Shown in pieces: positions 1 through 7,238 of a stretch of DNA of 64,000 nucleotides. The position numbers were made by a program, and so were the translations under genes. The notes under the pieces were generated by a model that saw only the letters and a list, made by a program, of their open reading frames with translations, made no database searches and was not told the origin of the DNA. The first letter of the stretch is position 1. Every line of letters starts with the position of its first letter. The DNA comes from Phycisphaerae bacterium (GTDB lineage: Bacteria > Planctomycetota > Phycisphaerae > UBA1845 > UTPLA1): assembly GCA_035275405.1 (NCBI GenBank), contig DATEMU010000005.1:1-64000 (forward strand), in the 5' to 3' direction.

Positions 1-1061
1 CGTTTGAGCAGATACCCGCCGCGCAGGTATCGAGCGTGCACGGGTCGCCGTCGTTGCAGTTCACCTGGCTGCACGCGCAACCTTCAGCATTGACCGGCTG
101 CTCCGCCGGTGTGTCCGCACACACGTCGTCGCAGTCGTCCACGCCGTCGCCGTCGGGATCCCGCTGGCTGCACGAGCAGCCGTCGGCGTCCGGCTCCTCG
201 CCGGGAGGCGTACCGGGACATTCGTCGTTGACGTTGCAGACGCCATCGCTGTCCGCGTCCTGGAAGACGTTCGAGCAGGTGCCCGCCGCGCAGGTATCGA
301 GCGTGCACGGGTTGCCGTCGTCGCAGTTCACCTGGCTGCACGCGCAGCCTTGAGCATTGACCGGCTGCCCGGCCGGCGTGTCCGCGCAGGCGTCGTCGCA
401 TTCGTCAACGCCGTCGTTGTCGAAGTCAAACTGACTGCACGAACAACCGTCGCTGTCGACTTCCTCGCCGAGCGGTGTATCGGGGCATTCATCGTTGGCG
501 TCACAGACCCCATCGCTGTCCGCGTCCTGGAAGACGTTCGAGCAGATGCCCGCCGCGCAGGTATCGAGCGTGCACGGGTTGCTGTCGTTGCAATTCACCT
601 GGCTGCAGGCGCAGCCCTGCGCGTTGACCGGCTGCCCGGCCGGCGTGCTCGCACATTGGTCGTCGCAATCGTCCACGCCGTCACTGTCGGGATCTCGCTG
701 GCTGCACGAACAGCCGTTGGCGTCCGGCTCTTCGTTGGGAGGCGTATTCGGGCATTGGTCATTGGCGTCACAAACTTCATCGCTGTCCGCATCCTGGAAG
801 ACATTCGAGCAGATGCCGGCTTCGCACGTATCGAGCGTACACGCGTCGCCGTCGTTGCAATTTACCTGGCTGCACCCGCAGCCTTGAGCATTGACCGATT
901 CCTTGGCGGGTGTGTCCGCGCAGTCGTCGTTGCAATCGTCCACGCCGTCGTTGTCGGGATCACGCTGGCTGCACGAGCAGCCGTCGGCATCCGCCTCTTC
1001 ATCCAACGGCGTTTCGGGGCATTCGTCTTCGCAGTTGTCGACCCCGTCGCTGTCGGCATCG
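1..1061. repeat. 267-bp tandem repeat inside the Asp-rich protein gene
   Basis: Equivalent segments beginning CGTTYGAGCAG start at 1, 268 and 535, and a diverged one (CATTCGAGCAG) starts at 802, so the period is exactly 267 bp (89 codons). At least four units are visible, and the array runs past the left edge. The units at 1-801 are much closer to each other than to the fourth, which fits recent unequal exchange. The period is a whole number of codons, so copy-number changes stay in frame. Confidence 0.85.
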
Positions 1062-2089
1062 AGCTGGCTGCACGAGCACCCGTTGGAATCCGCATCCTCT
1101 TCGGAAGGTGTGCCCGGACAGGCGTCGACGTCGCCGCAGACGCCGTCGCTGTCCGCATCGTTGTCGGGGTCGTGCGGACAGGCGTCTGCACTGTCGCAAG
1201 AGCCGTCGTTATCGGAATCGTCGAAAAAGTCCTCCGGGCAGGGATCGACGCAATCCAGGACGCCATCCTCGTCCGCGTCGCCGACATCGGGAACTCCGCA
1301 GCCGCAGACTCCTGGAGCGCTCTTCAACGGATCGTCTACACAGCCGTCCTGCGGACAGGTGTTCGCGGGGAACCCGGGATTGCCGAAGCCGTCGTCGTCG
1401 GTGTCGGTGCAGGTATCGACGCAGTTGAGTATGCCGTCCTCGTCCGCGTCACCGGTGTCCGGCTTGCCGCAGCCGCAGATTCCCGGCTCCTGTTTGTTGA
1501 CGTCGTTCGGGCAGCCGTCGCAGGGATTGATGAATCCATCGTGGTCCGTGTCGGCTTGACACTCGTCGGGCACGGTATTCGAATCGCAGTCGTCGCTCTC
1601 GCCTCCCGCAATGTCGACCGCGTCGTTTATGCCGTTGCGATTGCAGTCGATGATGTTGGGCGCGGGCTCAAAGGGCGGCGGAATGTCGAAGACCAGCGTA
1701 TCGCCGTTTTGGAAGTCCTCTCCAAAGCGAAACACGCGGGCCGCCAACAGGTCGCCGACGACCGCGAGCGAATTCAAATCGGATTCGTTGGCGACTTGAG
1801 CCCGAACGATGATGGTGTCGGCCAGCGTTACGATGCCTACCGCGCTCGACGCCGGTCCGGCCGGCGGCAAAAAGCGCTGCGTATGACGGACCTGATCGTC
1901 GACGAGGACATAGGTCTCCTCGACCGCCACCGGAAGGCCGGAGAGATTGTTGACCTGCAGCTTCACCAGGCCGGCGTTATCCGGAATCTCCACCCCACCC
2001 GGTGGGACGTCGCAGGTCAGGCCCCCGAATGCGCCCACCAGGGCAACGGCGCACCCCAGCGCGGACAGCATGGCGAATAATCGTTTCAT
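1..2089 (-). CDS. Large secreted Asp/Cys-rich calcium-binding repeat protein (partial)
   Basis: The reading frame is open from an ATG at 2089 to the left edge, so about 696 N-terminal residues are visible and the C-terminus is missing. AAAGGATG precedes the start. An N-terminal signal sequence (KRLFAMLSALGC, hydrophobic to residue 23) ends near a Cys (GGLTC) that could be lipidated, although the lipobox is poor. Residues of about 25-145 form a globular region. The rest is a chain of D-x-D-x-DGV units (DADSDGVCD, DPDNDGVDD) alternating with Cys-rich pieces (CSCSQ, CNDGDPCTLDTC). Such units resemble thrombospondin type 3 repeats, which bind calcium and form extended rods at the cell surface. 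The last part is a near-perfect 89-residue tandem repeat. The long plus-strand frame over it is a shadow. The export and calcium roles are inferred from the family; the exact function is unknown. Confidence 0.85.
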   Translation of the reverse strand, partial: MKRLFAMLSALGCAVALVGAFGGLTCDVPPGGVEIPDNAGLVKLQVNNLSGLPVAVEETYVLVDDQVRHTQRFLPPAGPASSAVGIVTLADTIIVRAQVANESDLNSLAVVGDLLAARVFRFGEDFQNGDTLVFDIPPPFEPAPNIIDCNRNGINDAVDIAGGESDDCDSNTVPDECQADTDHDGFINPCDGCPNDVNKQEPGICGCGKPDTGDADEDGILNCVDTCTDTDDDGFGNPGFPANTCPQDGCVDDPLKSAPGVCGCGVPDVGDADEDGVLDCVDPCPEDFFDDSDNDGSCDSADACPHDPDNDADSDGVCGDVDACPGTPSEEDADSNGCSCSQLDADSDGVDNCEDECPETPLDEEADADGCSCSQRDPDNDGVDDCNDDCADTPAKESVNAQGCGCSQVNCNDGDACTLDTCEAGICSNVFQDADSDEVCDANDQCPNTPPNEEPDANGCSCSQRDPDSDGVDDCDDQCASTPAGQPVNAQGCACSQVNCNDSNPCTLDTCAAGICSNVFQDADSDGVCDANDECPDTPLGEEVDSDGCSCSQFDFDNDGVDECDDACADTPAGQPVNAQGCACSQVNCDDGNPCTLDTCAAGTCSNVFQDADSDGVCNVNDECPGTPPGEEPDADGCSCSQRDPDGDGVDDCDDVCADTPAEQPVNAEGCACSQVNCNDGDPCTLDTCAAGICSN

Positions 2090-2233
2090 ATCATCCTTTG
2101 GAGGCAATCCGTCCCCACCGCGCGAACGCGCGAACTGTTAACGGCCTGGGATAATGACTGCCTTCGCTCCCTGTAAAATCATCCCGCCGATAATTATCAA
2201 ATATGATACCCGAAACAGGCAAATATTTTTAGA

Positions 2234-2929
2234 CTATTTTTGGGGGGACACCAAGCGGGGCGGGCCGTTTTTGCCCGTCGACATTGCGGAAAGACCCCCT
2301 TCGACCCCCGGAAACCGCTCGGCAGGCCCGCCCCCGCCCAAAAGCTCCTTCGCGACCGAATTCTGCAACGTTCCTATAAGTTCATTCACGATTCGGGCTG
2401 TCAGGGCTTCGCTGACGGATCCAAGCCCCAGGCACTCTTCCAGGCAGATCGGGGCCATCGCCCCGGGCGGCAGCGGACGGTCGGCGATTCGCGTATTGAT
2501 CCCAACGCCGACAATCAGTGATTTCAACTCGCCGGACTCGATTTCGCATTCCGTGAGGATTCCCCCGAGTTTCCGGCAGTGAACGATCAGGTCATTGATG
2601 GGCCTAAGCCGAATCGCCGTGAGCCCGGTGATCTTCCGTAAGGCCTCGGCGCACGCAAGCCCAGCGGCAGTGGTTACGCCTCGTAGGTCGGCGGACGCGG
2701 GCCCGGCCTGCGTATAAACGACCGACAGATAGATCCCGGCGTCCCTTGGCGAAACCCAGGTTCGACCGTGCGTGCCGCGGCCGGCGGTCTGCTCGCGGGC
2801 CAGAACATGGCCTCGGCCGCACAGACGGCCCTCAGCGATGAGCCGTCTGGCGGCGTCGTTGGTCGAGTCCACGCTGTCGAAGTGAAACTCCTGCATACGC
2901 CAGATGATAATCTCAAAGGGAAGTGCCAT
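2234..2929 (-). CDS. birA: Biotin--[acetyl-CoA-carboxylase] ligase, catalytic domain only
   Basis: It would join biotin to ATP and transfer it to the lysine of biotin carboxyl carrier protein in the cytoplasm. The 231-residue protein has the family's biotinyl-AMP loop as GRGTHGR (about residues 50-56), an STND segment near the N-terminus, KLGGILTE in the centre and VGVGIN after it. It has no N-terminal winged helix, so it is a monofunctional ligase and not the E. coli-type repressor. One oddity is that the usual KWPND segment reads RPIND, so the Trp and Pro are shifted or replaced. ATG 2929 has no clear ribosome site; an internal ATG at 2896 (MQEF) is a possible alternative. The gene is divergent from the cysteine-cluster gene, with almost no space between them. 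Confidence 0.85.
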   Translation of the reverse strand: MALPFEIIIWRMQEFHFDSVDSTNDAARRLIAEGRLCGRGHVLAREQTAGRGTHGRTWVSPRDAGIYLSVVYTQAGPASADLRGVTTAAGLACAEALRKITGLTAIRLRPINDLIVHCRKLGGILTECEIESGELKSLIVGVGINTRIADRPLPPGAMAPICLEECLGLGSVSEALTARIVNELIGTLQNSVAKELLGGGGPAERFPGVEGGLSAMSTGKNGPPRLVSPQK

Positions 2930-2940
2930 ATAATGCCGTC

Positions 2941-3414
2941 ATGCCCGGATCGAGCGCCGCTGTAAATCAACCATCCCCGCGAGGCCCCTGGTATCAGCGG
3001 GGGCTTCGATTTACCTGTACGCAGTGCGGAAACTGTTGCACGGGAGCGCCCGGATGGGTCTTCCTGAACCAGGAGGAGATCGAGAAGATTGCCGCGTTTC
3101 TCGGCCGGCCGGGGCAGGGGTTGGGCCCCGAACACCTGCGCCGCGTTGGCCGGCGATTCTCGCTGACGGAGGACAAGAAGAACGGCGACTGCTGTTTCTT
3201 GAAGACCGTGGGCGGCAAGCGGATTTGTTCGATCTATCCCGTGCGGCCGCTGCAATGCCGAACGTGGCCGTTCTGGGACTCGAATCTCCACTCGCCCGGG
3301 GATTGGGCTGAGGCCGCGGAGGGTTGCCCCGGCATGAACCAGGGCTCGCACTACGAGTACGTGCAGATCGAAGTTCGCCGAACGGCGCAGCAATGGGAGG
3401 ACGTTTCGACGTGA
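2941..3414 (+). CDS. YkgJ-family cysteine-cluster protein
   Basis: The protein has the family signature CTQCGNCC near the N-terminus and CSIYPVRPLQCRTWPF further on, which together form the CxxCxxCC...C-x6-PxxCR pattern of the YkgJ (zinc- or iron-chelating cysteine cluster) family. Members bind a metal or Fe-S cluster and are otherwise poorly characterised. About 157 residues follow ATG 2941. A GTG at 2923 in the same frame is possible but would overlap the divergent birA start. The stop overlaps the GTG of the next gene by four bases (GTGA), so the two cysteine-cluster proteins are translationally coupled. The family call is safe; the function is not known. Confidence 0.8.
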   Translation: MPGSSAAVNQPSPRGPWYQRGLRFTCTQCGNCCTGAPGWVFLNQEEIEKIAAFLGRPGQGLGPEHLRRVGRRFSLTEDKKNGDCCFLKTVGGKRICSIYPVRPLQCRTWPFWDSNLHSPGDWAEAAEGCPGMNQGSHYEYVQIEVRRTAQQWEDVST

Positions 3415-3941
3415 CGCTTTCCCTCGCCGACCGGATTTTGCAGCCGAACCCTGCGCCCGCTGCGCACAGGCCGAATTCGAACGATGCGTTCACCGCCGCG
3501 ATGCGTGAATTCTATGAAGCGGTCGATGCTTCGATCGCCGCGCAACAGCCGGTCTGCATCAACCGCGGGGACTGCTGCAAGTTCGCCGCATTCGGCCATC
3601 GGCTCTACGTGACCGACGTGGAGCTGGCGTATTTCGTTCGCGGCGAGCCGGCCCGACTGGTCGATCCCAATGCCGGGGCCTGTCCCTATCAGGAAGCGGG
3701 CCGCTGCACGGCACGCGAGCACCGGCCACTGGGATGCCGGATCTTTTTTTGCGACGAGAATGCCCGCGATTGGCAGGGGCCCGAGTACGAACGGCACCTG
3801 GAGCGGCTCAAGGAAATCGGACGTGGTTTCGACATTCCCTATCGCTATCGCGAGTGGTTATCGGCGCTGACCCACGGGATGGCCGAGGTGGTCGCACATT
3901 CGCCGTCACCCCTATTGACCAGCCCCCAACGGATTGGATAA
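3411..3941 (+). CDS. Second YkgJ-like cysteine-cluster protein
   Basis: This 176-residue protein has CINRGDCCKF and then CPYQEAGRC, REHRPLGCRIFFC, so it carries the same type of metal-binding cysteine cluster as its upstream partner but is diverged from it. I chose GTG 3411 because GGGAGG lies about eight bases upstream and GTG overlaps the preceding stop as GTGA. A longer in-frame extension to 3324 would run into the upstream gene. Paired, coupled paralogues suggest a heteromeric or sequential function in metal or Fe-S handling, but this is inference. Confidence 0.75.
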   Translation: MTLSLADRILQPNPAPAAHRPNSNDAFTAAMREFYEAVDASIAAQQPVCINRGDCCKFAAFGHRLYVTDVELAYFVRGEPARLVDPNAGACPYQEAGRCTAREHRPLGCRIFFCDENARDWQGPEYERHLERLKEIGRGFDIPYRYREWLSALTHGMAEVVAHSPSPLLTSPQRIG

Positions 3942-4030
3942 CATAATACGGGTTGTCCTGCCTTGACGAGGGGTCCCGGTCGCCGCGGCGACCGCCCGCC
4001 TGAACACGACCAGACGAAGGAAGATCGATC

Positions 4031-4240
4031 ATGAATCGCCCAAAGAAAGCACTTGTTTTCGTCCTCGGCCTTTTCCTCGCGGCTCCTCTCCTCGGCTGCG
4101 GCGTCGGCACGACTCAGGCGGAGAACAACCGCACGATCCGTCGTGTCGCGGAATATGACGCGCGGATGATGACGGACGATCTGGGACTATTGACCCAGAC
4201 CAACCGACCGGCCCATACATCGCGATGGGTCATCGATTAA
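4031..4240 (+). CDS. Small lipoprotein of unknown function
   Basis: The 69-residue product begins MNRPKKALVFVLGLFLAAP and continues into LLGCG, a good lipobox, so the mature protein would start at Cys23 and be a lipid-anchored peptide of about 47 residues. The mature part is polar, with RTIRRVAEYD and a DDLGLLTQTNR stretch. GAAGGAAGATC lies in front of the ATG. A strong intrinsic terminator follows at once, so this is a single-gene transcript. A second copy of its last 40 codons occurs about 0.9 kb downstream. No function is recognised. Confidence 0.7.
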   Translation: MNRPKKALVFVLGLFLAAPLLGCGVGTTQAENNRTIRRVAEYDARMMTDDLGLLTQTNRPAHTSRWVID

Positions 4241-4285
4241 CGCGATCCCGCGTTTAACTGAATTCGCGTTCTCCCACACAAAAGA

Positions 4286-4326
4286 CGGCGGGTGAGCCCC
4301 TTTCGGAACTCACCCGCCGGTTTTTT
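4286..4326 (+). terminator. Rho-independent terminator of the small lipoprotein gene
   Basis: An 11-bp perfect stem (CGGCGGGTGAG with CTCACCCGCCG), a 12-nt loop and a run of six T follow the stop codon at 4240. Confidence 0.9.
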
Positions 4327-4353
4327 CATCAGAATCGAATCACGGCGTCGTCG

Positions 4354-4821
4354 CTACGGCGCTTGGCTGACCTGAACAGCGTAAAAGCTTCCAATGGTGA
4401 CATTGGCGCATTCATTCACGGTTAGCCCAAAGATAGTGGATGCCAACGGCGTAAAGGTAATTGTGTTGATTTGTGTGGTGGGTGTGGTGCCGGAATTCGC
4501 CAACTCGAAATTCAAAATATGTTGCACCCGGATCTGAGGTCGGCTGTTGGCCGTCGGCCCCTCGACCGTGATGGTGACGAGTTTGCCCTCCACGGCGTTG
4601 AACACCGTAGCAAGACCTCGAGCCCCACCCTCGGGCGGCGGACAGGCGACGTCGGCGGGGATGGCGGTCCCGGCGCTGGTTGCGATCGCTTCATCAAGGA
4701 GTATCGTGTTCCCTGGCGGCGTCGGCGTTGTGCCCGGGCAGGTAGCCGCCACACAAATCGGTACGCAGAGGATCGCCAAACTGATTCGGGCGAGGGTTCT
4801 GTATTGGGGCCAATTTAACAT
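4354..4821 (-). CDS. Secreted lipoprotein, paralogue of the 6504-7049 gene
   Basis: ATG 4821 is preceded by AGGAG at a good distance; an upstream in-frame start is not needed. The 155-residue product starts MLNWPQYRTLARISLA and reaches VPICVAATC, which looks like a signal sequence ending at a lipidated Cys. The mature part is Thr/Pro-rich at first (PGTTPTPPGN) and then probably a beta-sandwich (KLVTITVEGP, RPQIRVQHIL, FYAVQVSQ). The leader TLARISLA...VPxCxAATCP recurs in the plus-strand gene at 6504. No catalytic motif is visible. A surface role is likely but unproven. Confidence 0.65.
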   Translation of the reverse strand: MLNWPQYRTLARISLAILCVPICVAATCPGTTPTPPGNTILLDEAIATSAGTAIPADVACPPPEGGARGLATVFNAVEGKLVTITVEGPTANSRPQIRVQHILNFELANSGTTPTTQINTITFTPLASTIFGLTVNECANVTIGSFYAVQVSQAP

Positions 4822-5304
4822 GTTCAAAACTCCTAAAAAAAAGACTGCAAGACTCACGTTTGAGAAAACGGAACGCTATTCGGAGCCGCCGGACTCGCTT
4901 CGATCCGATCGGCTCGCCACTACGGAACCCTCTTGAATTGCGGAGAATGCGATGGGAAACTGCCAACAACGAAATATACTGTGTGGAGATGTCTTCGGCC
5001 AGTCATGAAGTCAAGCTGTTTTACATGTTCGACCCACGCCGAGAACAATCGTACGATCCGGCGCGTCGCGGAGTACGATGGGCGAATGTTGGTGGACGAC
5101 CTGGGAGTATTGACCCAGACCAACCGAGCGGCCCCCACGTCGCGATGGGTTATTGATTAGTTACCCCCTTGGTCAGGCTGGACGTGCTAAGCATTACGAT
5201 GGCGTTTCTGGATCGCCAACGCGCAAATTTCCATTCACACCGCAGCGCATCGCACTTAAAAGGACTCTCGTCCAATTCTGCTCCGCGGCCGGTCGCGTTT
5301 CTGC
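4822..5304. other. Intergenic region holding a duplicated gene fragment
   Basis: This 480-bp gap holds the partial copy of the small lipoprotein gene at 5005-5160. Apart from that fragment I see no gene, RNA or clear terminator. Confidence 0.5.
5005..5160 (+). pseudogene. Truncated copy of the 4031-4240 small lipoprotein gene
   Basis: The last 40 codons (AENNRTIRRVAEYD... to ...TSRWVID) match the gene at 4031-4240 at 34 of 40 residues, and the match starts abruptly. Upstream there is no signal peptide or lipobox, only a short Cys-containing lead (MKSSCFTCSTH). The segment may be a decayed duplicate, or a 51-residue cytosolic peptide if ATG 5005 is used. No terminator follows, unlike the intact copy. 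The protein-level match shows mostly conservative changes, so the fragment might have been under selection until recently. Confidence 0.55.
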
Positions 5305-6189
5305 TCATCGCAGCAGGAGCCAGAGTCCGAGGGGTACGAGATTCAGGGCGTAGTGGGCCAGGAGGCCCGGCCAGATAGAGTGAGAACGCAGAGTCATATA
5401 GGCCACGGCGACACCGCCGGGCATGGCCAGCGCCAACTCCAGCGCGGGCTCGCCGACGTGGACGACCAGGAACAGCACGCCGGACGCCAGGATGGCAAAT
5501 AGTGAAGCCGGCGTAAGCCCGAACCAGGCGAGCGCGGCGTGCCTTCCAACGCCTGACAGCGATGGCGCAAGTCCCAGCCACCGCAGGCAGCGGCGAATCA
5601 TCCCTCCCTCCGCAGGCAGAAGGGGGACGATTTCGGGAAGCTTACGCTCCGGCAACAACAGGGCTAGAAGAAAGCCACATATCAAGAAGTGCTCGGGGAT
5701 CATTGCGATTCCGCCGCAAAGGCCGATGTAGCGAAAGTCGTTCCAAACCTCTTCGATACCCTGGGGGTTGTCGGCGAGAACCCACAGGCCAAATGGGATC
5801 GACAGGGCGATCCCCGCGGCGGTAAGTCGCCGCCCCAGGCGGTTCGGCCAACCCAGGCCCATGTCCGACCATCGTCTTCGGGCCAGCACCAAGACCGCGA
5901 GGGGAATCACCAATCCGATGACCACGTTGCTGGCGGCCCAAAAGACGTATTCGCTACGGTACGCCGGCCCGGAAACATGGACGTGTCGCCGCCACCAGGC
6001 GCCGATCAGTCTCTCGTGCAGGAATAAGTAGCCGTCAAAGGGGGCGGGGAGCAGGTTCGGTAGCCTGCTCCAGAAGACACTGACGTAAATCAGGCCAACG
6101 GTGAAAATCAAACCGGTTACAATCATCTTTCTAACCGGGCGAAGCGTAGGGGTTGCAGGTATGGCTGTTTTGGGGCGGCCCCGCATCAT
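5305..6189 (-). CDS. CPBP-like intramembrane protease family protein
   Basis: This is a multi-pass membrane protein of about 294 residues from ATG 6189, which AAGGA precedes; an in-frame ATG at 6249 is the alternative. The C-terminal half matches the CPBP (Abi, type II CAAX-protease-like) layout: IPEHFLICGF stands where EExxxR is usual, FLVVH gives the FxxxH motif, and LLAHYALN gives the final HxxxN motif. The first motif has Glu-His in place of Glu-Glu and lacks the Arg, so peptidase activity is uncertain. Relatives process prenylated or signal-peptide-like membrane substrates, or protect against bacteriocins. It stands alone on its strand. Confidence 0.65.
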   Translation of the reverse strand: MMRGRPKTAIPATPTLRPVRKMIVTGLIFTVGLIYVSVFWSRLPNLLPAPFDGYLFLHERLIGAWWRRHVHVSGPAYRSEYVFWAASNVVIGLVIPLAVLVLARRRWSDMGLGWPNRLGRRLTAAGIALSIPFGLWVLADNPQGIEEVWNDFRYIGLCGGIAMIPEHFLICGFLLALLLPERKLPEIVPLLPAEGGMIRRCLRWLGLAPSLSGVGRHAALAWFGLTPASLFAILASGVLFLVVHVGEPALELALAMPGGVAVAYMTLRSHSIWPGLLAHYALNLVPLGLWLLLR

Positions 6190-6325
6190 CCGGAATCCTT
6201 GGAACCTAGGCTGCGAGAGGCATCGTACCAGCTGCGCGGATGGGATCATAAACCTGTTGTGCTCCGAATGATAAGCACATTCTTGATTATCTTTTTCGGT
6301 GCCGGTTTTTGGGGCGGAACTACAC

Positions 6326-6354
6326 TTGACAAAATTGGCTCATCTCAACACACT
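6326..6354 (+). promoter_or_regulatory. Candidate promoter for the 6504 lipoprotein gene
   Basis: TTGACA at 6326-6331 is followed by a 17-bp spacer and CACACT at 6349-6354. The -35 is perfect and the -10 is weak. It lies about 150 bp before the gene, in an AT-richer stretch. Confidence 0.35.
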
Positions 6355-6503
6355 TTGCCACGTCCTCGGCCGTTTCGGTCACCCTATTCGCGGTTTATCG
6401 CGGAATGGCGACTGGAAAGTGCCGAGGGGAGTTCGGGTGTTCTGTAACTTGCGCCCTTTCTAAGGGATGGTTTCGCAGTTACCTTTTTTAAGGAGTATGG
6501 ATC

Positions 6504-7049
6504 ATGTGGAATGGTTCCCGAGTCAAGACCCTTGCGCGTATCAGCTTGGCGGTATTTTTTGTTCCGCTTTGCATAGCTGCTACTTGCCCGAACACCGGCA
6601 ACACATGTCCGGCGGGTTCGGGTCAGGTGTTGGTCAACGGCGTTTGTCAATGCCCGGCTGGCCAGACGTTGGTAAACGGCGTGTGTACAGCGGCGACGAC
6701 CCAAGTCACGCTTCGCTCGGAAACCCTTACCGGAGCTAATGCTGTCGCGCCGGCCCTTACCGGCCAATGCGGTACCGGGGGCGTGAACACCACCAACATC
6801 TCCAATGGCACTGCTGGTAAGCAGCTCCATGCGACGGTGACGTGCGCTACCGCGCAGTCGCGCCCGCAAATCTTTATCACGGATGGAACAACGATAATTG
6901 CCCAAAGCTCTGCTGTCGGTATCCCCGGTCCCTCGGCGAGCACCGATGGTTTCCCCCCCGCGTCAAACAACTTCCAGGTAAGGGTGCGCGAGTGTGCTCC
7001 CAACGCGGCGGGCCGCCTGTACACCATCACCGTGACGCAGGATCAGTAA
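6504..7049 (+). CDS. Secreted lipoprotein with Cys-rich motif, paralogue of the 4354-4821 gene
   Basis: AAGGAG sits eight bases before ATG 6504. The 181-residue product begins with a signal sequence containing TLARISLA and VPLCIAATC, nearly the same leader as the minus-strand lipoprotein at 4354-4821. The mature protein starts with two tandem copies of a CPAG...LVNGVC unit (residues of about 36-62), reminiscent of small disulfide or EGF-like modules, and continues with a beta-rich domain (HATVTCATAQ, RPQIFITDG, YTITVTQDQ). A strong terminator follows. It is probably a surface or periplasmic protein; the activity is unknown. Confidence 0.7.
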   Translation: MWNGSRVKTLARISLAVFFVPLCIAATCPNTGNTCPAGSGQVLVNGVCQCPAGQTLVNGVCTAATTQVTLRSETLTGANAVAPALTGQCGTGGVNTTNISNGTAGKQLHATVTCATAQSRPQIFITDGTTIIAQSSAVGIPGPSASTDGFPPASNNFQVRVRECAPNAAGRLYTITVTQDQ

Positions 7050-7082
7050 TCCCGTCGCGCAACATTTTTGGCGTGCTTATTA

Positions 7083-7120
7083 CGGGCGAGCCGGGAAATC
7101 CGGCTCGCCCGCTTTTTTTT
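7083..7120 (+). terminator. Rho-independent terminator
   Basis: A 12-bp perfect stem (CGGGCGAGCCGG with CCGGCTCGCCCG) with a GAAAT loop is followed, after one C, by eight T. It ends the 6504-7049 transcript. Confidence 0.9.
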
Positions 7121-7181
7121 GGCGGGTCTTCACCCGAAAGCGCACCGGGATTTGGCCTCGGACGGTTGGGACCTACGTAAT

Positions 7182-7217
7182 CGGGTAGGAGGGCGCCTCA
7201 CGACGCCCTCCTACCCG
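7182..7217. terminator. Long perfect hairpin between convergent genes
   Basis: CGGGTAGGAGGGCG and CGCCCTCCTACCCG form a 14-bp perfect stem with an 8-nt loop, just past the end of the methyltransferase gene. It has no T tract on either side. It may be a minus-strand terminator, an RNA-stabilising hairpin or a REP-like element. Confidence 0.5.
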
Positions 7218-7238
7218 GTTCCACGTTGCGAAATGCGA

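Noticed and set aside
1-1061. CRISPR array
   Set aside because: Repeats are 267 bp, contiguous, and code in frame; there are no short repeats with unique spacers.
350-2080. 576-residue plus-strand frame
   Set aside because: It is the antisense shadow of the Asp-rich repeat protein. Its translation is Val/Arg/Ala-rich with no motif, and it shares the 267-bp repeat only passively.
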